A stretch of DNA of 33,215 nt, taken from NCBI GenBank assembly GCA_024275795.1, contig JAJRYJ010000097.1, positions 1 to 33,215 on the forward strand, given 5' to 3'. The stretch's first letter is position 1, and the number at the start of each line of letters is the position of its first letter. Shown in pieces: positions 25,501 to 33,215 of this stretch. The notes beneath the pieces were generated by a model that saw only the letters and a list, made by a program, of their open reading frames with translations, did no database searches and had not been told where the DNA came from. The translations under genes were made by a program, and so were the position numbers. The stretch is from Actinomycetes bacterium. GTDB taxonomy: Bacteria; Actinomycetota; Thermoleophilia; BMS3ABIN01.

Positions 25501-26071
25501 CGTCGCCGCCGGCGAGATCAATTACAAGATCGTCTATTACGGCTGCGGTCTCGGAGGCAAGACAACCAGTATTCAGTACGTGTATAAAAAGGTCAACCCC
25601 GGTATCAAGGGCAAGCTCGTATCCATCGCAACCGAGGAGGAGCGGACCCTCTACTTCGACTTCCTGCCGCTGACCCTGGGCAAGGTCAGGGGCCTGAAGA
25701 CCAGGTTTCACCTTTATACGGTTCCGGGACAGGCCCAGTACAACGCCAGCCGCAAACTCGTCATCCAGGGCGTGGATGGCATTGTTTTCGTCGCGGACTC
25801 GCAGCTCAACAGGCTGGACGATAACGTGGAAAGCTACCTCAACATGTGGGAGAACCTGGAAGACCAGGGCGACAGCCCCCTGAACCTGGGGCTTGTGCTT
25901 CAGTACAACAAGCGCGATCTGACTGATATCTTCCCCACATCGGACCTGGATGAACTGCTGAACCAGACCAACGCACCCGCCTTCGAGACCTGCGCCCTCA
26001 CCGGCGAAGGCGTATTCGAGGCCCTGAGGAACGTCAGCAAACAGGTGATCGCTAACACAGAGAAGGAATAG
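25487..26071 (+). CDS. MglA-like small Ras-superfamily GTPase
   Basis: NVAAGEINYKIVYYGCGLGGKTTSIQYVYKKV (MglA-type P-loop), TLYFDFLPLTLG, FHLYTVPGQAQYNASRKLVIQGVDGIVFVADSQ, LQYNKRDL. Confidence 0.93.
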   Translation: MALINVAAGEINYKIVYYGCGLGGKTTSIQYVYKKVNPGIKGKLVSIATEEERTLYFDFLPLTLGKVRGLKTRFHLYTVPGQAQYNASRKLVIQGVDGIVFVADSQLNRLDDNVESYLNMWENLEDQGDSPLNLGLVLQYNKRDLTDIFPTSDLDELLNQTNAPAFETCALTGEGVFEALRNVSKQVIANTEKE

Positions 26072-26678
26072 CGCCCCGCGTCTCCCCCGACAGGATGGCC
26101 TCGATCAGATCCTCCGCCCCACAGATCTGATCTGCTTCGGTCCAGCAGCGCATCAACTGGTCTGCACTGTGGCTGTCGCTGCCGCCGACCTCCGCCAGAC
26201 CGTAATGCCTGGCTATCTTCATGGCCCGCCCGGAAGCGGCGGCGTCAGGCCAGTTGCCGTTATAGATTTCGATGGCATCCACTGCTTCTGCGACGTCACG
26301 CACATGCGCATCATCAATCTCCAATCCACCGGGAATGCCGGCAAAGGGGTGCGCCCAGACCACGGCCGTTTGTTGCGGCCGCCTGTTGCGGGAGGGCAAT
26401 TCCTGTGCCGGCGCCAGGCCATCAAGAAACTCCAGGTCCGTCGCGAAGAGCAGGAAATCGCCGCGCGGCGCCGATATCTCGACACCAGCAATCATCGTGA
26501 GCTCCCGGGGGGCATCGCGGGTAATGCTGTCGAAATCTTTCATGTCACCGTGATTCGTCAGGCAGGCGCAAGCAAGACCCAGTTCGCCCAGGGCCTTCAG
26601 GTACGACCGCGTATCCATTGACGAACAGCGGCTTCCCGGCGCGGTATGCACATGGATATCCAGCTTCACGGCCGCCAC
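26052..26678 (-). CDS. PHP-domain metal-dependent phosphoesterase
   Basis: LDIHVHTAPGSRCSSMDTRSYLKALGELGLACACLTNHGDM ... GVEISAPRGDFLLF ... VWAHPFAG ... EVGGSDSHSADQL. GTG start at 26678 (AGGAAAAC upstream) or 26669. Confidence 0.88.
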   Translation of the reverse strand: MAAVKLDIHVHTAPGSRCSSMDTRSYLKALGELGLACACLTNHGDMKDFDSITRDAPRELTMIAGVEISAPRGDFLLFATDLEFLDGLAPAQELPSRNRRPQQTAVVWAHPFAGIPGGLEIDDAHVRDVAEAVDAIEIYNGNWPDAAASGRAMKIARHYGLAEVGGSDSHSADQLMRCWTEADQICGAEDLIEAILSGETRGAIPSLC

Positions 26679-26691
26679 GTTTTCCTGTGCC

Positions 26692-29205
26692 CTATTCCTG
26701 GCTGTCCTGGGTGGCGATGATCTCGTCCAGCAACGCCGAATAGCGTTCAAGCAGCGACTCGGAGTCCTCTTCCGTCTTTCCTTCAGCATAGATCTCGAAC
26801 ATGGGCTCGTCGGGGGAGGGCAGCACCTGGGCCCAGCCGTTCTCGTGGAAGACCTTGATGCCATCCAGGCGGCTGACGTCCTCATCCTCGCCGACACTCT
26901 CGGAGATGGCGCGCATGGCGGCCCCCTTGAGGGACCAGGGGCAGCTCTTCGTCTTGTGGATCAACGTGGTATCCGGTATTTCTGCAACCAGCTCCGACAG
27001 CGATTTGCCCGACAGCGCCAGCAGCTCCAGTACCTTTCCCATGCTCATCAGGGCGTCATGCGCCGGCAGGAAAGCGGGGAAGATATAGTCGCCGCCGCCG
27101 GAACCGGCGAAGATGACTCCCGGCTCCATGGCTGCCTCGGTGATCGCCGCCTGCGAAACCTTTGTGCGTGTGATCTCGCAGCCCGTGCCCTCCACCAGTT
27201 CCTCTGCAAGGCTCGACACGGTGAGCGGTATGGCTATCTTGCCCTCACCCTCGGAGCGCGCCATCAGCTTGATCAGCATGAAAAGTGCCTTCTCGGGCTT
27301 GATATGTGCTCCGTTCTCGTCAACAAGGAACAGCTTCTCGGCGGCGTTATCAATATTGATGCCCAGGTCGGCGCCGGCCGATTCCACCAGTTTCTGCATG
27401 CGCGACGATTCAGCACCGAACCTGGGCGCGGCGATCGACGTCTTGTCCTCGTCAAGAAAACTGTTCAGGGCGATAATCTCAGCCCCCAGCTTCGAAAGCA
27501 TGCGGTTGGCTATCAGCGAAGCGCTGCTATAACTGTAATCGAGGACGAAGCGGAAATTGCGGGCACGGATCTTTTCCACGTCCCAGTGTTCCAGCAATCC
27601 CTGGATGTAGGCTTCGACGGAGCGGGCCGGGTAGAAAATCTGCCCGATCTCGTTATAGAAAGCTCGCCTGTAATCATGGCGGTTGTAATATTTTTCAATG
27701 TCACGTTCCGTGGCATCGGAGATGGCGTTTCCGGGAGGTTCGAAGAACAGTATCTGCATCACTTCGGGATGCCAGGCGGAGACGCGCACGTGGATGCCGC
27801 CGACGGCGTTGCCGCTGAGAAGTTCGAAGCGGTTCACGGAAGAAGGTGCGACGCGGATGTCGCGCACATTGACGCCGGTGGAGTTGAGGCCGGTCATTAT
27901 CGCTCGCTTGATCATCCGCGAGGCCGGATGTTCATCGCGGCTGCAACAGACCTGGTCACCCTTGTCGAGCGTCGTCCCATAGGCCATGGCCAGCTTCAGA
28001 GCCAGATCCGAAGTGATATCCACATTAACCAGGCCGGAGACACCGTCCTTGCCGAAGAGCATGCTGAGCGCGCGCCATTCCCAGATGATGCTTGAGAAGA
28101 CGTGGGCTCCCGCCTCGATCACCTTAAAGGGATAGACCTTGACGTTGTTGGAGATCATGCTGTGCTCGCCGATGCTGCACTCGTCGCCCAGGGCGGCGTT
28201 GGGGGAGATGGTGGCGCTGGCCTTGATATCGCAGTTCTTGCCGACGATGCAGCCGCTCACCTTGGCCCCGGAACCGATGTAAGTGTTGGAATCGACGACG
28301 CAATGGTCCGTCTCGGCGTTCTCCTTGACCACGACGTTGTTGCCCAGGATGGAGTAGGGCTGAATCTTGGCACCCTCGTCTATCTTGGCGTAGTTGCCGA
28401 TGAGCGCCGGGCCGCGGACGTTGTCGATGCTGTCCAGGTTGGTCTTCTCGCCGATGAAGATATTCTCCTTGAGCCGGATACCGGGGATGTTCACCTTGAC
28501 CTTGCCCTCGAGGGCGTCGTGGTTGGCGCGCAGGAACTGGTTGGTGTTACCGATGTCCTGCCAGTAGCCGTCACAGGGATAGCCGTACATGGGTTTGCCC
28601 TGCTCCAGTATGTCAGGGAACAGCTGCTGGCTGAAATCGTACTTGGTGTCGGCGGGTATATGCTCGAATACCTCCGGTTCCAGCACGTATATGCCCGTAT
28701 TGACATAATCGCTGAATACCTGCCCCCAGCTGGGCTTTTCCAGAAAGCGCTGGATATGGTTGTCGTCGTCGATGATGACCACTCCGAACTCCAGTGGGTT
28801 CTCCACGCTCATCAGGGCGATGGTTATCATCGACCCCTTGCTCTTGTGAAAATCGACGATCTCGGTGATGTTAAAGTCGGTAAGGGCGTCGCCGCTGATG
28901 ACCACGAAGGTCTCGTCCAGGTATTCGGCGGCGTTGCGTACGCTGCCGGCCGTTCCCAGGGGAGTCTCTTCCACCGAATAGGTAAGGTTCACCCCCAGGG
29001 CGGAGCCGTCCCCGAAATAGCCGCGGATGTTCTGTGGCAGAAAAGCGACGGTGGCCACGATATCTTTAATGCCGTGCCCGGCCAGAAGCTCGATGATATG
29101 TTCCATGCAGGGTTTGTTCACTATGGGGACCATGGGTTTGGGCTGGTTGCTGGTAAGCGGCCTCAACCTGGTCCCCTCCCCCCCTGCCATCACTACTGCC
29201 TTCAT
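26692..29205 (-). CDS. Fused mannose-1-phosphate guanylyltransferase-like nucleotidyltransferase / left-handed beta-helix / PMM-like domain protein
   Basis: [41 protein letters not shown] ... GDALTDFN ... [22 protein letters not shown] ... hexapeptide repeats ... PMM-like C-terminal half with degenerate catalytic motifs. Confidence 0.92.
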   Translation of the reverse strand: MKAVVMAGGEGTRLRPLTSNQPKPMVPIVNKPCMEHIIELLAGHGIKDIVATVAFLPQNIRGYFGDGSALGVNLTYSVEETPLGTAGSVRNAAEYLDETFVVISGDALTDFNITEIVDFHKSKGSMITIALMSVENPLEFGVVIIDDDNHIQRFLEKPSWGQVFSDYVNTGIYVLEPEVFEHIPADTKYDFSQQLFPDILEQGKPMYGYPCDGYWQDIGNTNQFLRANHDALEGKVKVNIPGIRLKENIFIGEKTNLDSIDNVRGPALIGNYAKIDEGAKIQPYSILGNNVVVKENAETDHCVVDSNTYIGSGAKVSGCIVGKNCDIKASATISPNAALGDECSIGEHSMISNNVKVYPFKVIEAGAHVFSSIIWEWRALSMLFGKDGVSGLVNVDITSDLALKLAMAYGTTLDKGDQVCCSRDEHPASRMIKRAIMTGLNSTGVNVRDIRVAPSSVNRFELLSGNAVGGIHVRVSAWHPEVMQILFFEPPGNAISDATERDIEKYYNRHDYRRAFYNEIGQIFYPARSVEAYIQGLLEHWDVEKIRARNFRFVLDYSYSSASLIANRMLSKLGAEIIALNSFLDEDKTSIAAPRFGAESSRMQKLVESAGADLGINIDNAAEKLFLVDENGAHIKPEKALFMLIKLMARSEGEGKIAIPLTVSSLAEELVEGTGCEITRTKVSQAAITEAAMEPGVIFAGSGGGDYIFPAFLPAHDALMSMGKVLELLALSGKSLSELVAEIPDTTLIHKTKSCPWSLKGAAMRAISESVGEDEDVSRLDGIKVFHENGWAQVLPSPDEPMFEIYAEGKTEEDSESLLERYSALLDEIIATQDSQE

Positions 29206-29320
29206 CTGTCCCCTTTCCTGGTAAAGGTCTCAGTTCCTGTCGTAGAAATCCGTACCGGTGGGCAGTCCACCGCACGGCCCGTCCGCTCTGCAAGCTGAGG
29301 CAGTACGCGCGCCCGTCTTC

Positions 29321-29872
29321 CTATCCACCGGGCCGGATGCGCTCCGCTCTCAACCGGGATACTCCCTCCATCACATACAAGGCCCCGGAGAGCAGGGAGC
29401 CGGTCACTCCCACCCAGAACAACCACAGACCGATATCATAACCCCCAGGCGCAAACCCCGCCATCACCGCCACGATCGCAGCAAGCAGTATGGCGGTATA
29501 GGATTTACCCAGCCGCGATACGCGGACCACGACCCCCCGTCGCTCAAGCAACTTATACCCGAAAAGCAGAACAATATCCCGCGAAACCACCAGCGCGACG
29601 CCGGCAACGGGCAAAAGGCCCTTGATGGTGAGAGCGATCACCGCTGCCCCGATCAGAATCCTGTCCGCCAGTGGGTCGAGGATCTTCCCGGTCTCACTGA
29701 CACTGCCGGTCCTTCGAGCCAGCTGTCCATCCAGGAAATCAGTAAGCGATGCCAGAAGGAAGATCACGGTGGCTGCAAAGCTGGAGCCGTCCCCGGAAAG
29801 ACAGACCAGGATGAAGACCACCGGCGCCGCGACTATCCTTATGGCGGAAAGAGCGTTTGCCGCAGTGAACAG
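29321..29872 (-). CDS. CDP-alcohol phosphatidyltransferase family protein (PgsA-like)
   Basis: Signature DX2DGX2ARX8GX3DX3D: DFLDGQLARRTGSVSETGKILDPLADR; multi-TM. Start uncertain: no ATG/GTG/TTG after the upstream gene; CTG at 29872 has GGAGG 4 nt upstream. Confidence 0.85.
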   Translation of the reverse strand: MFTAANALSAIRIVAAPVVFILVCLSGDGSSFAATVIFLLASLTDFLDGQLARRTGSVSETGKILDPLADRILIGAAVIALTIKGLLPVAGVALVVSRDIVLLFGYKLLERRGVVVRVSRLGKSYTAILLAAIVAVMAGFAPGGYDIGLWLFWVGVTGSLLSGALYVMEGVSRLRAERIRPGG

Positions 29873-29942
29873 GTTGCCTCCGTTGTCTCTGCTTGGACAG
29901 ACCGGAGATAAGATATCACAGGAACAGCGTACAGGACACCGT

Positions 29943-30884
29943 TTACGGGCGCCGGCGGGTGGAGTCCGCCGGAGAGACGTCCGGGCCCTGGCGCCATGCT
30001 TCATGCTCCGCAGTCAGCCAAGCGACCCGCCCTATCACATCTTCCGCATCTTCCATGTCACCTCCGGTGCTGTAAACACAGATAATGAAAGGAGCGCCCG
30101 CCCCCCAAACGATACCAACGTCGGATACCGACCCGTCCCGAGTACCGATCTTGTGAGCGACCCTCGTCTCCTGGGCCAGATAACGCGGCAGACGGTCTTC
30201 GTCCGTCGTGCCCGTCATCAACGACAGCATCTCCTGCGTGCGCTCTTCCCCGGCGACCCTGCCACCCTCGAGTCCGAAAAGCAGCATGGCCATTTCTCGT
30301 GGCGTAAACCGGTTGTAGTAGATACTGTATCCTTCGGCCCCCAGGTTGCGTGCGTAGCTTTCCACCGCGCTATAACCAAGTCGTCTCAGCAGCATGTTCT
30401 TGGCGACATTGTCGCTCTCCTTCATCATCTTCGCGGCCAGTTCAGCGATGGTCCATGACGAACCTGGGCCCGATTCCTGGATGCTGCCGCTGCCGCCCTC
30501 GTAATCGGACCAGGTGAATGTCATCACTTCGCTTTCCGAAACCCTCCCGGTCTCGATCTCGCTGTAGAGCAGCATGAGAATGGGAACCTTGATGGTGCTG
30601 GCGCCTTCGAACCTTATATCCTCATTGATGCCGAACCCCTCTCCCGTGTCCGTCTCCAGGACGTATACACCGTAGAGACCGCCGGATCCGCTGAGGAGAC
30701 GGTCCAGGCGAAGCATGAGGCTCTCGCGGTCGAACCCCTGTGAGCGGGCGATATCCACTGCCTGCCCGCTGAATCCGACGGGAAGTTCCAGGCCCGCCTC
30801 CCGCGATACCCATGCTTCACATCCGCTCGCCGGGAGGAGGATCAACAGGATCGCTATCGTGATGAAAGCTCTATTGGCGGGCAT
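29943..30884 (-). CDS. Serine beta-lactamase-like/penicillin-recognising hydrolase, putative lipoprotein
   Basis: Lipobox-like LLPASGC; SxxK STIK, SDN in MKESDNVAKNML, K-I-G (HKIGTRDG) in place of KTG. Confidence 0.85.
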   Translation of the reverse strand: MPANRAFITIAILLILLPASGCEAWVSREAGLELPVGFSGQAVDIARSQGFDRESLMLRLDRLLSGSGGLYGVYVLETDTGEGFGINEDIRFEGASTIKVPILMLLYSEIETGRVSESEVMTFTWSDYEGGSGSIQESGPGSSWTIAELAAKMMKESDNVAKNMLLRRLGYSAVESYARNLGAEGYSIYYNRFTPREMAMLLFGLEGGRVAGEERTQEMLSLMTGTTDEDRLPRYLAQETRVAHKIGTRDGSVSDVGIVWGAGAPFIICVYSTGGDMEDAEDVIGRVAWLTAEHEAWRQGPDVSPADSTRRRP

Positions 30885-30903
30885 ACACCGCCATTTTATC
30901 AGG

Positions 30904-31260
30904 TCACTGCTCCAGTCTGCCGTTATCCCTGGACCAGGCGATGATGCCGCCGGAGAGGTTGTAAACATTTTCCAAGCCCTGCTCGCGCAGGAAGCGGCAT
31001 GCCGCCTGGGAACGGTTACCGCTGCGACAACTGATGATTATGGGCCGCGAGCCCTGGTTCCGGAGCGCCTCGATGCTGGAGCCGATCCTCCTCAAGGGGA
31101 TATGTACGGAATCGGGTATGCGCACGTAGGCGTACTCATGTGGTTCCCTCACGTCCAGGATAACCGCCTGCTCCTGTTCGACCATTCTCTGGGCCTGCCG
31201 CGAATCGAGATGACGGCAATCGTCCTGCCGCGAAAAAGCGTGACCTTGTCTGAACTTCAT
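30904..31260 (-). CDS. Rhodanese-like domain protein
   Basis: AVILDVREPHEYAYVRIPDSVHIPL ... IIISCRSGNRSQAACRFLREQGLENVYNLSGGIIAW; active loop CRSGNRS. Confidence 0.92.
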   Translation of the reverse strand: MKFRQGHAFSRQDDCRHLDSRQAQRMVEQEQAVILDVREPHEYAYVRIPDSVHIPLRRIGSSIEALRNQGSRPIIISCRSGNRSQAACRFLREQGLENVYNLSGGIIAWSRDNGRLEQ

Positions 31261-31501
31261 CTTTCCTCCGTCTTTCCGGTCTTTTCATTCCAACCCTTTG
31301 CCCGCGGTGGCAGGCTGACGGCACTTTTGACGCGGGGACGGTGGAAAAGATTCAAATGGGCTCCTGCTGACCCGAAACGATGGGTCTCATCCTGACCCGA
31401 TCATAGTGAACTGAATATCAGCGCTATAGACATCACCACGAACAGGGCCGCCACGAAGTACTCCAGGATGGATACCCTCAGCCGGGCGGCGATATACGGT
31501 G

Positions 31502-32356
31502 CTACCTGACCGCCGGAACGGTCATGGCGATGATGTTCCAGGGAGTTGCCGTCCCCTCGATGCTGGAGCCGGCCAGATGCACCGATGAGGCTACGATGGC
31601 CGTCATCGCCACCACCATGTGGCTGGTGCCGATGGCTACGCGGATGGGTATCTCGGTGATGAGCATGCTCACGATGCCCAGCTCGCCGATGCCGAAACCG
31701 GCTACGCCCTGGAAGAAGCCTCCGGCGCTATAGCCGAAAAAGCGGGTGCGATAGCCACAGCAGCAATAATAGTATTTGTTACCCCCGCGGTCCGTGAACT
31801 CCACGTTCGTCGTGTGATGGGGATGATGTTGATCGATAAAACGGTTCTGGATGCTTTCTATCTTGGCTTTCACCCTCTCCCGGCTGAGCATCAGGTAGAC
31901 CGCCCCCAACAGGGCCAAAGCCACCATAATACGGAATACGTGTACAGGCACTACAAATGAGAGCAGAGCGCCGGACACTACGAAAGGCACCGCACCCAGA
32001 ACCGCATACATTCCTATCTTCCTGTCGACCAGTCCGAAGCGGATGAACGCCAGCGCCGAGCTGGATAGTCCGAAGGACTCGGTTATCAGGCCCAGCTTGA
32101 CGGTCTGTTCCGGCGACAACTCATCGGCGAAGATGGGAAACACCAGTACGAAGAACGGTACGAAAAGGGCGGCGCCGCTGATACCTACAGTGTTGACTAC
32201 CGTAGCGATGACCAGTGCCGTGGGAAACATCCACCAGTACTTCAGCCAATAAGCGGAATCGTTGCCGGCGGAATATACCAATGCGACCAGAAACAAGGGT
32301 ATGACCGACAGCACCAGTATCTGTTCGCGTTCGATGATTTTGTTTCCCAGGCTCAA
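31502..32356 (-). CDS. TauE/SafE family sulfite exporter-like permease; 3' end appears frameshifted (true end likely 31401)
   Basis: Multi-TM; FPTALVIATVVNTVGISGAALFVPFFVLVFP ... YSAGGFFQGVAGFGIGELGIVSMLI ... GTSHMVVAMTAIVASSVHLAG; last TM helix lies in another frame downstream. Confidence 0.85.
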   Translation of the reverse strand: MSLGNKIIEREQILVLSVIPLFLVALVYSAGNDSAYWLKYWWMFPTALVIATVVNTVGISGAALFVPFFVLVFPIFADELSPEQTVKLGLITESFGLSSSALAFIRFGLVDRKIGMYAVLGAVPFVVSGALLSFVVPVHVFRIMVALALLGAVYLMLSRERVKAKIESIQNRFIDQHHPHHTTNVEFTDRGGNKYYYCCCGYRTRFFGYSAGGFFQGVAGFGIGELGIVSMLITEIPIRVAIGTSHMVVAMTAIVASSVHLAGSSIEGTATPWNIIAMTVPAVR

Positions 32357-32762
32357 AGGCTGATCCCGTCTGGGTCTGTTTGTGTTTCCCGGCCTCTTTC
32401 ATACCCGTTTTGCGTTATCTTTCCACACAGACCGACCGCCTCCTCCCAAAAAACACCAGGAATCACGACTGTATGTCAATTTCTCCGGTATCCTCCGGCT
32501 TCAGCGGCTCCACGAGGGTCCACGATATTGTTCGATGCATCTTTTTTTCAAAATGATTATCCGGAAGATACTCATCATTTGAACCAGTGATCATGATCAG
32601 TTCGTGTCATTCCTTTCTGTCGGACATCGGATATTCGATGAAGCCCCTTTTCATATGCAGTATCGGGTTGCGCCCCGATTGCCATCCCCGTCGGCCGGCA
32701 GTGCAGTGTGACGGTTCCGCCGCCGGCTAAAAGAGGAGCGGCAACGCGAAGTTGTACCCGGA

Positions 32763-32790
32763 GGGCGGCGCGCCCCTGGGCGCGCCGCCC
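32763..32790. repeat. Perfect 13-bp GC inverted repeat, possible terminator without U tract
   Basis: GGGCGGCGCGCCC (32763-32775) - CT - GGGCGCGCCGCCC (32778-32790). Confidence 0.6.
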
Positions 32791-33076
32791 CATTTAATGA
32801 GTAATATCCAAACGTATGGTGTAAATGCATCATGATTATTTATTAAAATATCTATATATTAATATGGAAGTAATTGCACTGGATTTGATTTCTTAGACAA
32901 TCTGATGTTCCATATAGGAACCTGATGAAAACCGGGGATGAAGGGATTTGGGCATATAAGCGTTTCATCGATGTCGGCTTGACATGGGATCATGGATCTT
33001 CAACCGGCTTGATGGACGGGCAGAACTCCGCGGAAGCGCCTCTGGAGTGAAGCTTCTTCCCTTTCCCCGAAGACGT

Positions 33077-33215
33077 TGTCAGCAGCAACGCTAAATTTCC
33101 CTAAAACAGGAAAATAAAATGTCCCCCAGGGTGAGCGATTCGATATCCTTCGGTCTCAAAGACTCGCCATCTTTGACCAGGAGGAATCGATGCTCACCAA
33201 GGAGGACTACATGGA
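33077..33215 (+). mobile_element. Possible left end of an IS21-like insertion sequence
   Basis: TGTCAGCAGCAACGCTAAATTTCCCTAAAACAGG...ATGTCCCCC resembles IS21-type termini; followed by an ORF start MLTKEDYM typical of IstA N-termini. Truncated at window end. Confidence 0.4.
33190..33215 (+). CDS. Start of a CDS (possible IS21 IstA transposase), truncated by window end
   Basis: AGGAGG (33178-33183) 6 nt before ATG; reads MLTKEDYM... Confidence 0.5.

Noticed and set aside
26845-29298. Two large plus-strand ORFs (26845-28095 and 28102-29298)
   Set aside because: Antisense to the well-supported ManC/PMM fusion; composition is a GC-rich shadow-frame artefact.
32575-32793. 72-aa minus-strand ORF (MGRRAQGRAALRVQLRVAAPLLAGG...)
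   Set aside because: Spans the GC hairpin in a region without coding signals; no start context or recognised family.

Overview
The window appears to be chromosomal DNA from a deep-branching, high-GC actinobacterium. That placement is inferred from gene content: GarA-like FHA protein + FtsR-like MerR regulator, MurT/GatD, an RsiG-like protein, and an S2 protein with a charged tail. Most of it is core metabolism. The main blocks are: an HPS/OMPDC-like gene (partial), yjbQ, panD and panC; fmdB and a type-4/5 uracil-DNA glycosylase; the t6A set tsaE-tsaB-rimI-tsaD; the classical rpsB-tsf-pyrH-frr-uppS-cdsA-dxr-rseP-ispG-proS run; gatD/murT; and a fused ManC/PMM-like protein. Less ordinary content includes: (i) a putative minus-strand operon (24823 to 22484) encoding a short RsiG-like c-di-GMP-type anti-sigma protein with a one-residue motif variant, a small unknown protein, a zinc-ribbon GarA-like FHA protein, an FtsR-like MerR regulator and APRT, with a roadblock/MglA GTPase pair in divergent orientation beside it; (ii) a mono-heme cytochrome c with two nearly identical 123-bp (41-aa) acidic tandem repeats, preceded by an AT-rich promoter/leader with a strong terminator-like hairpin; (iii) an FtsEX/PcsB-type coiled coil joined to an RlpA domain; (iv) a PMM-like domain whose catalytic motifs are all degenerate; (v) an apparent frameshift at the 3' end of a TauE/SafE gene; (vi) several unexplained dyads and leader structures. 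The last ~800 bp is mostly non-coding and probably ends at the left edge of an IS21-like element. All assignments come from reading translated motifs; no database search was run.
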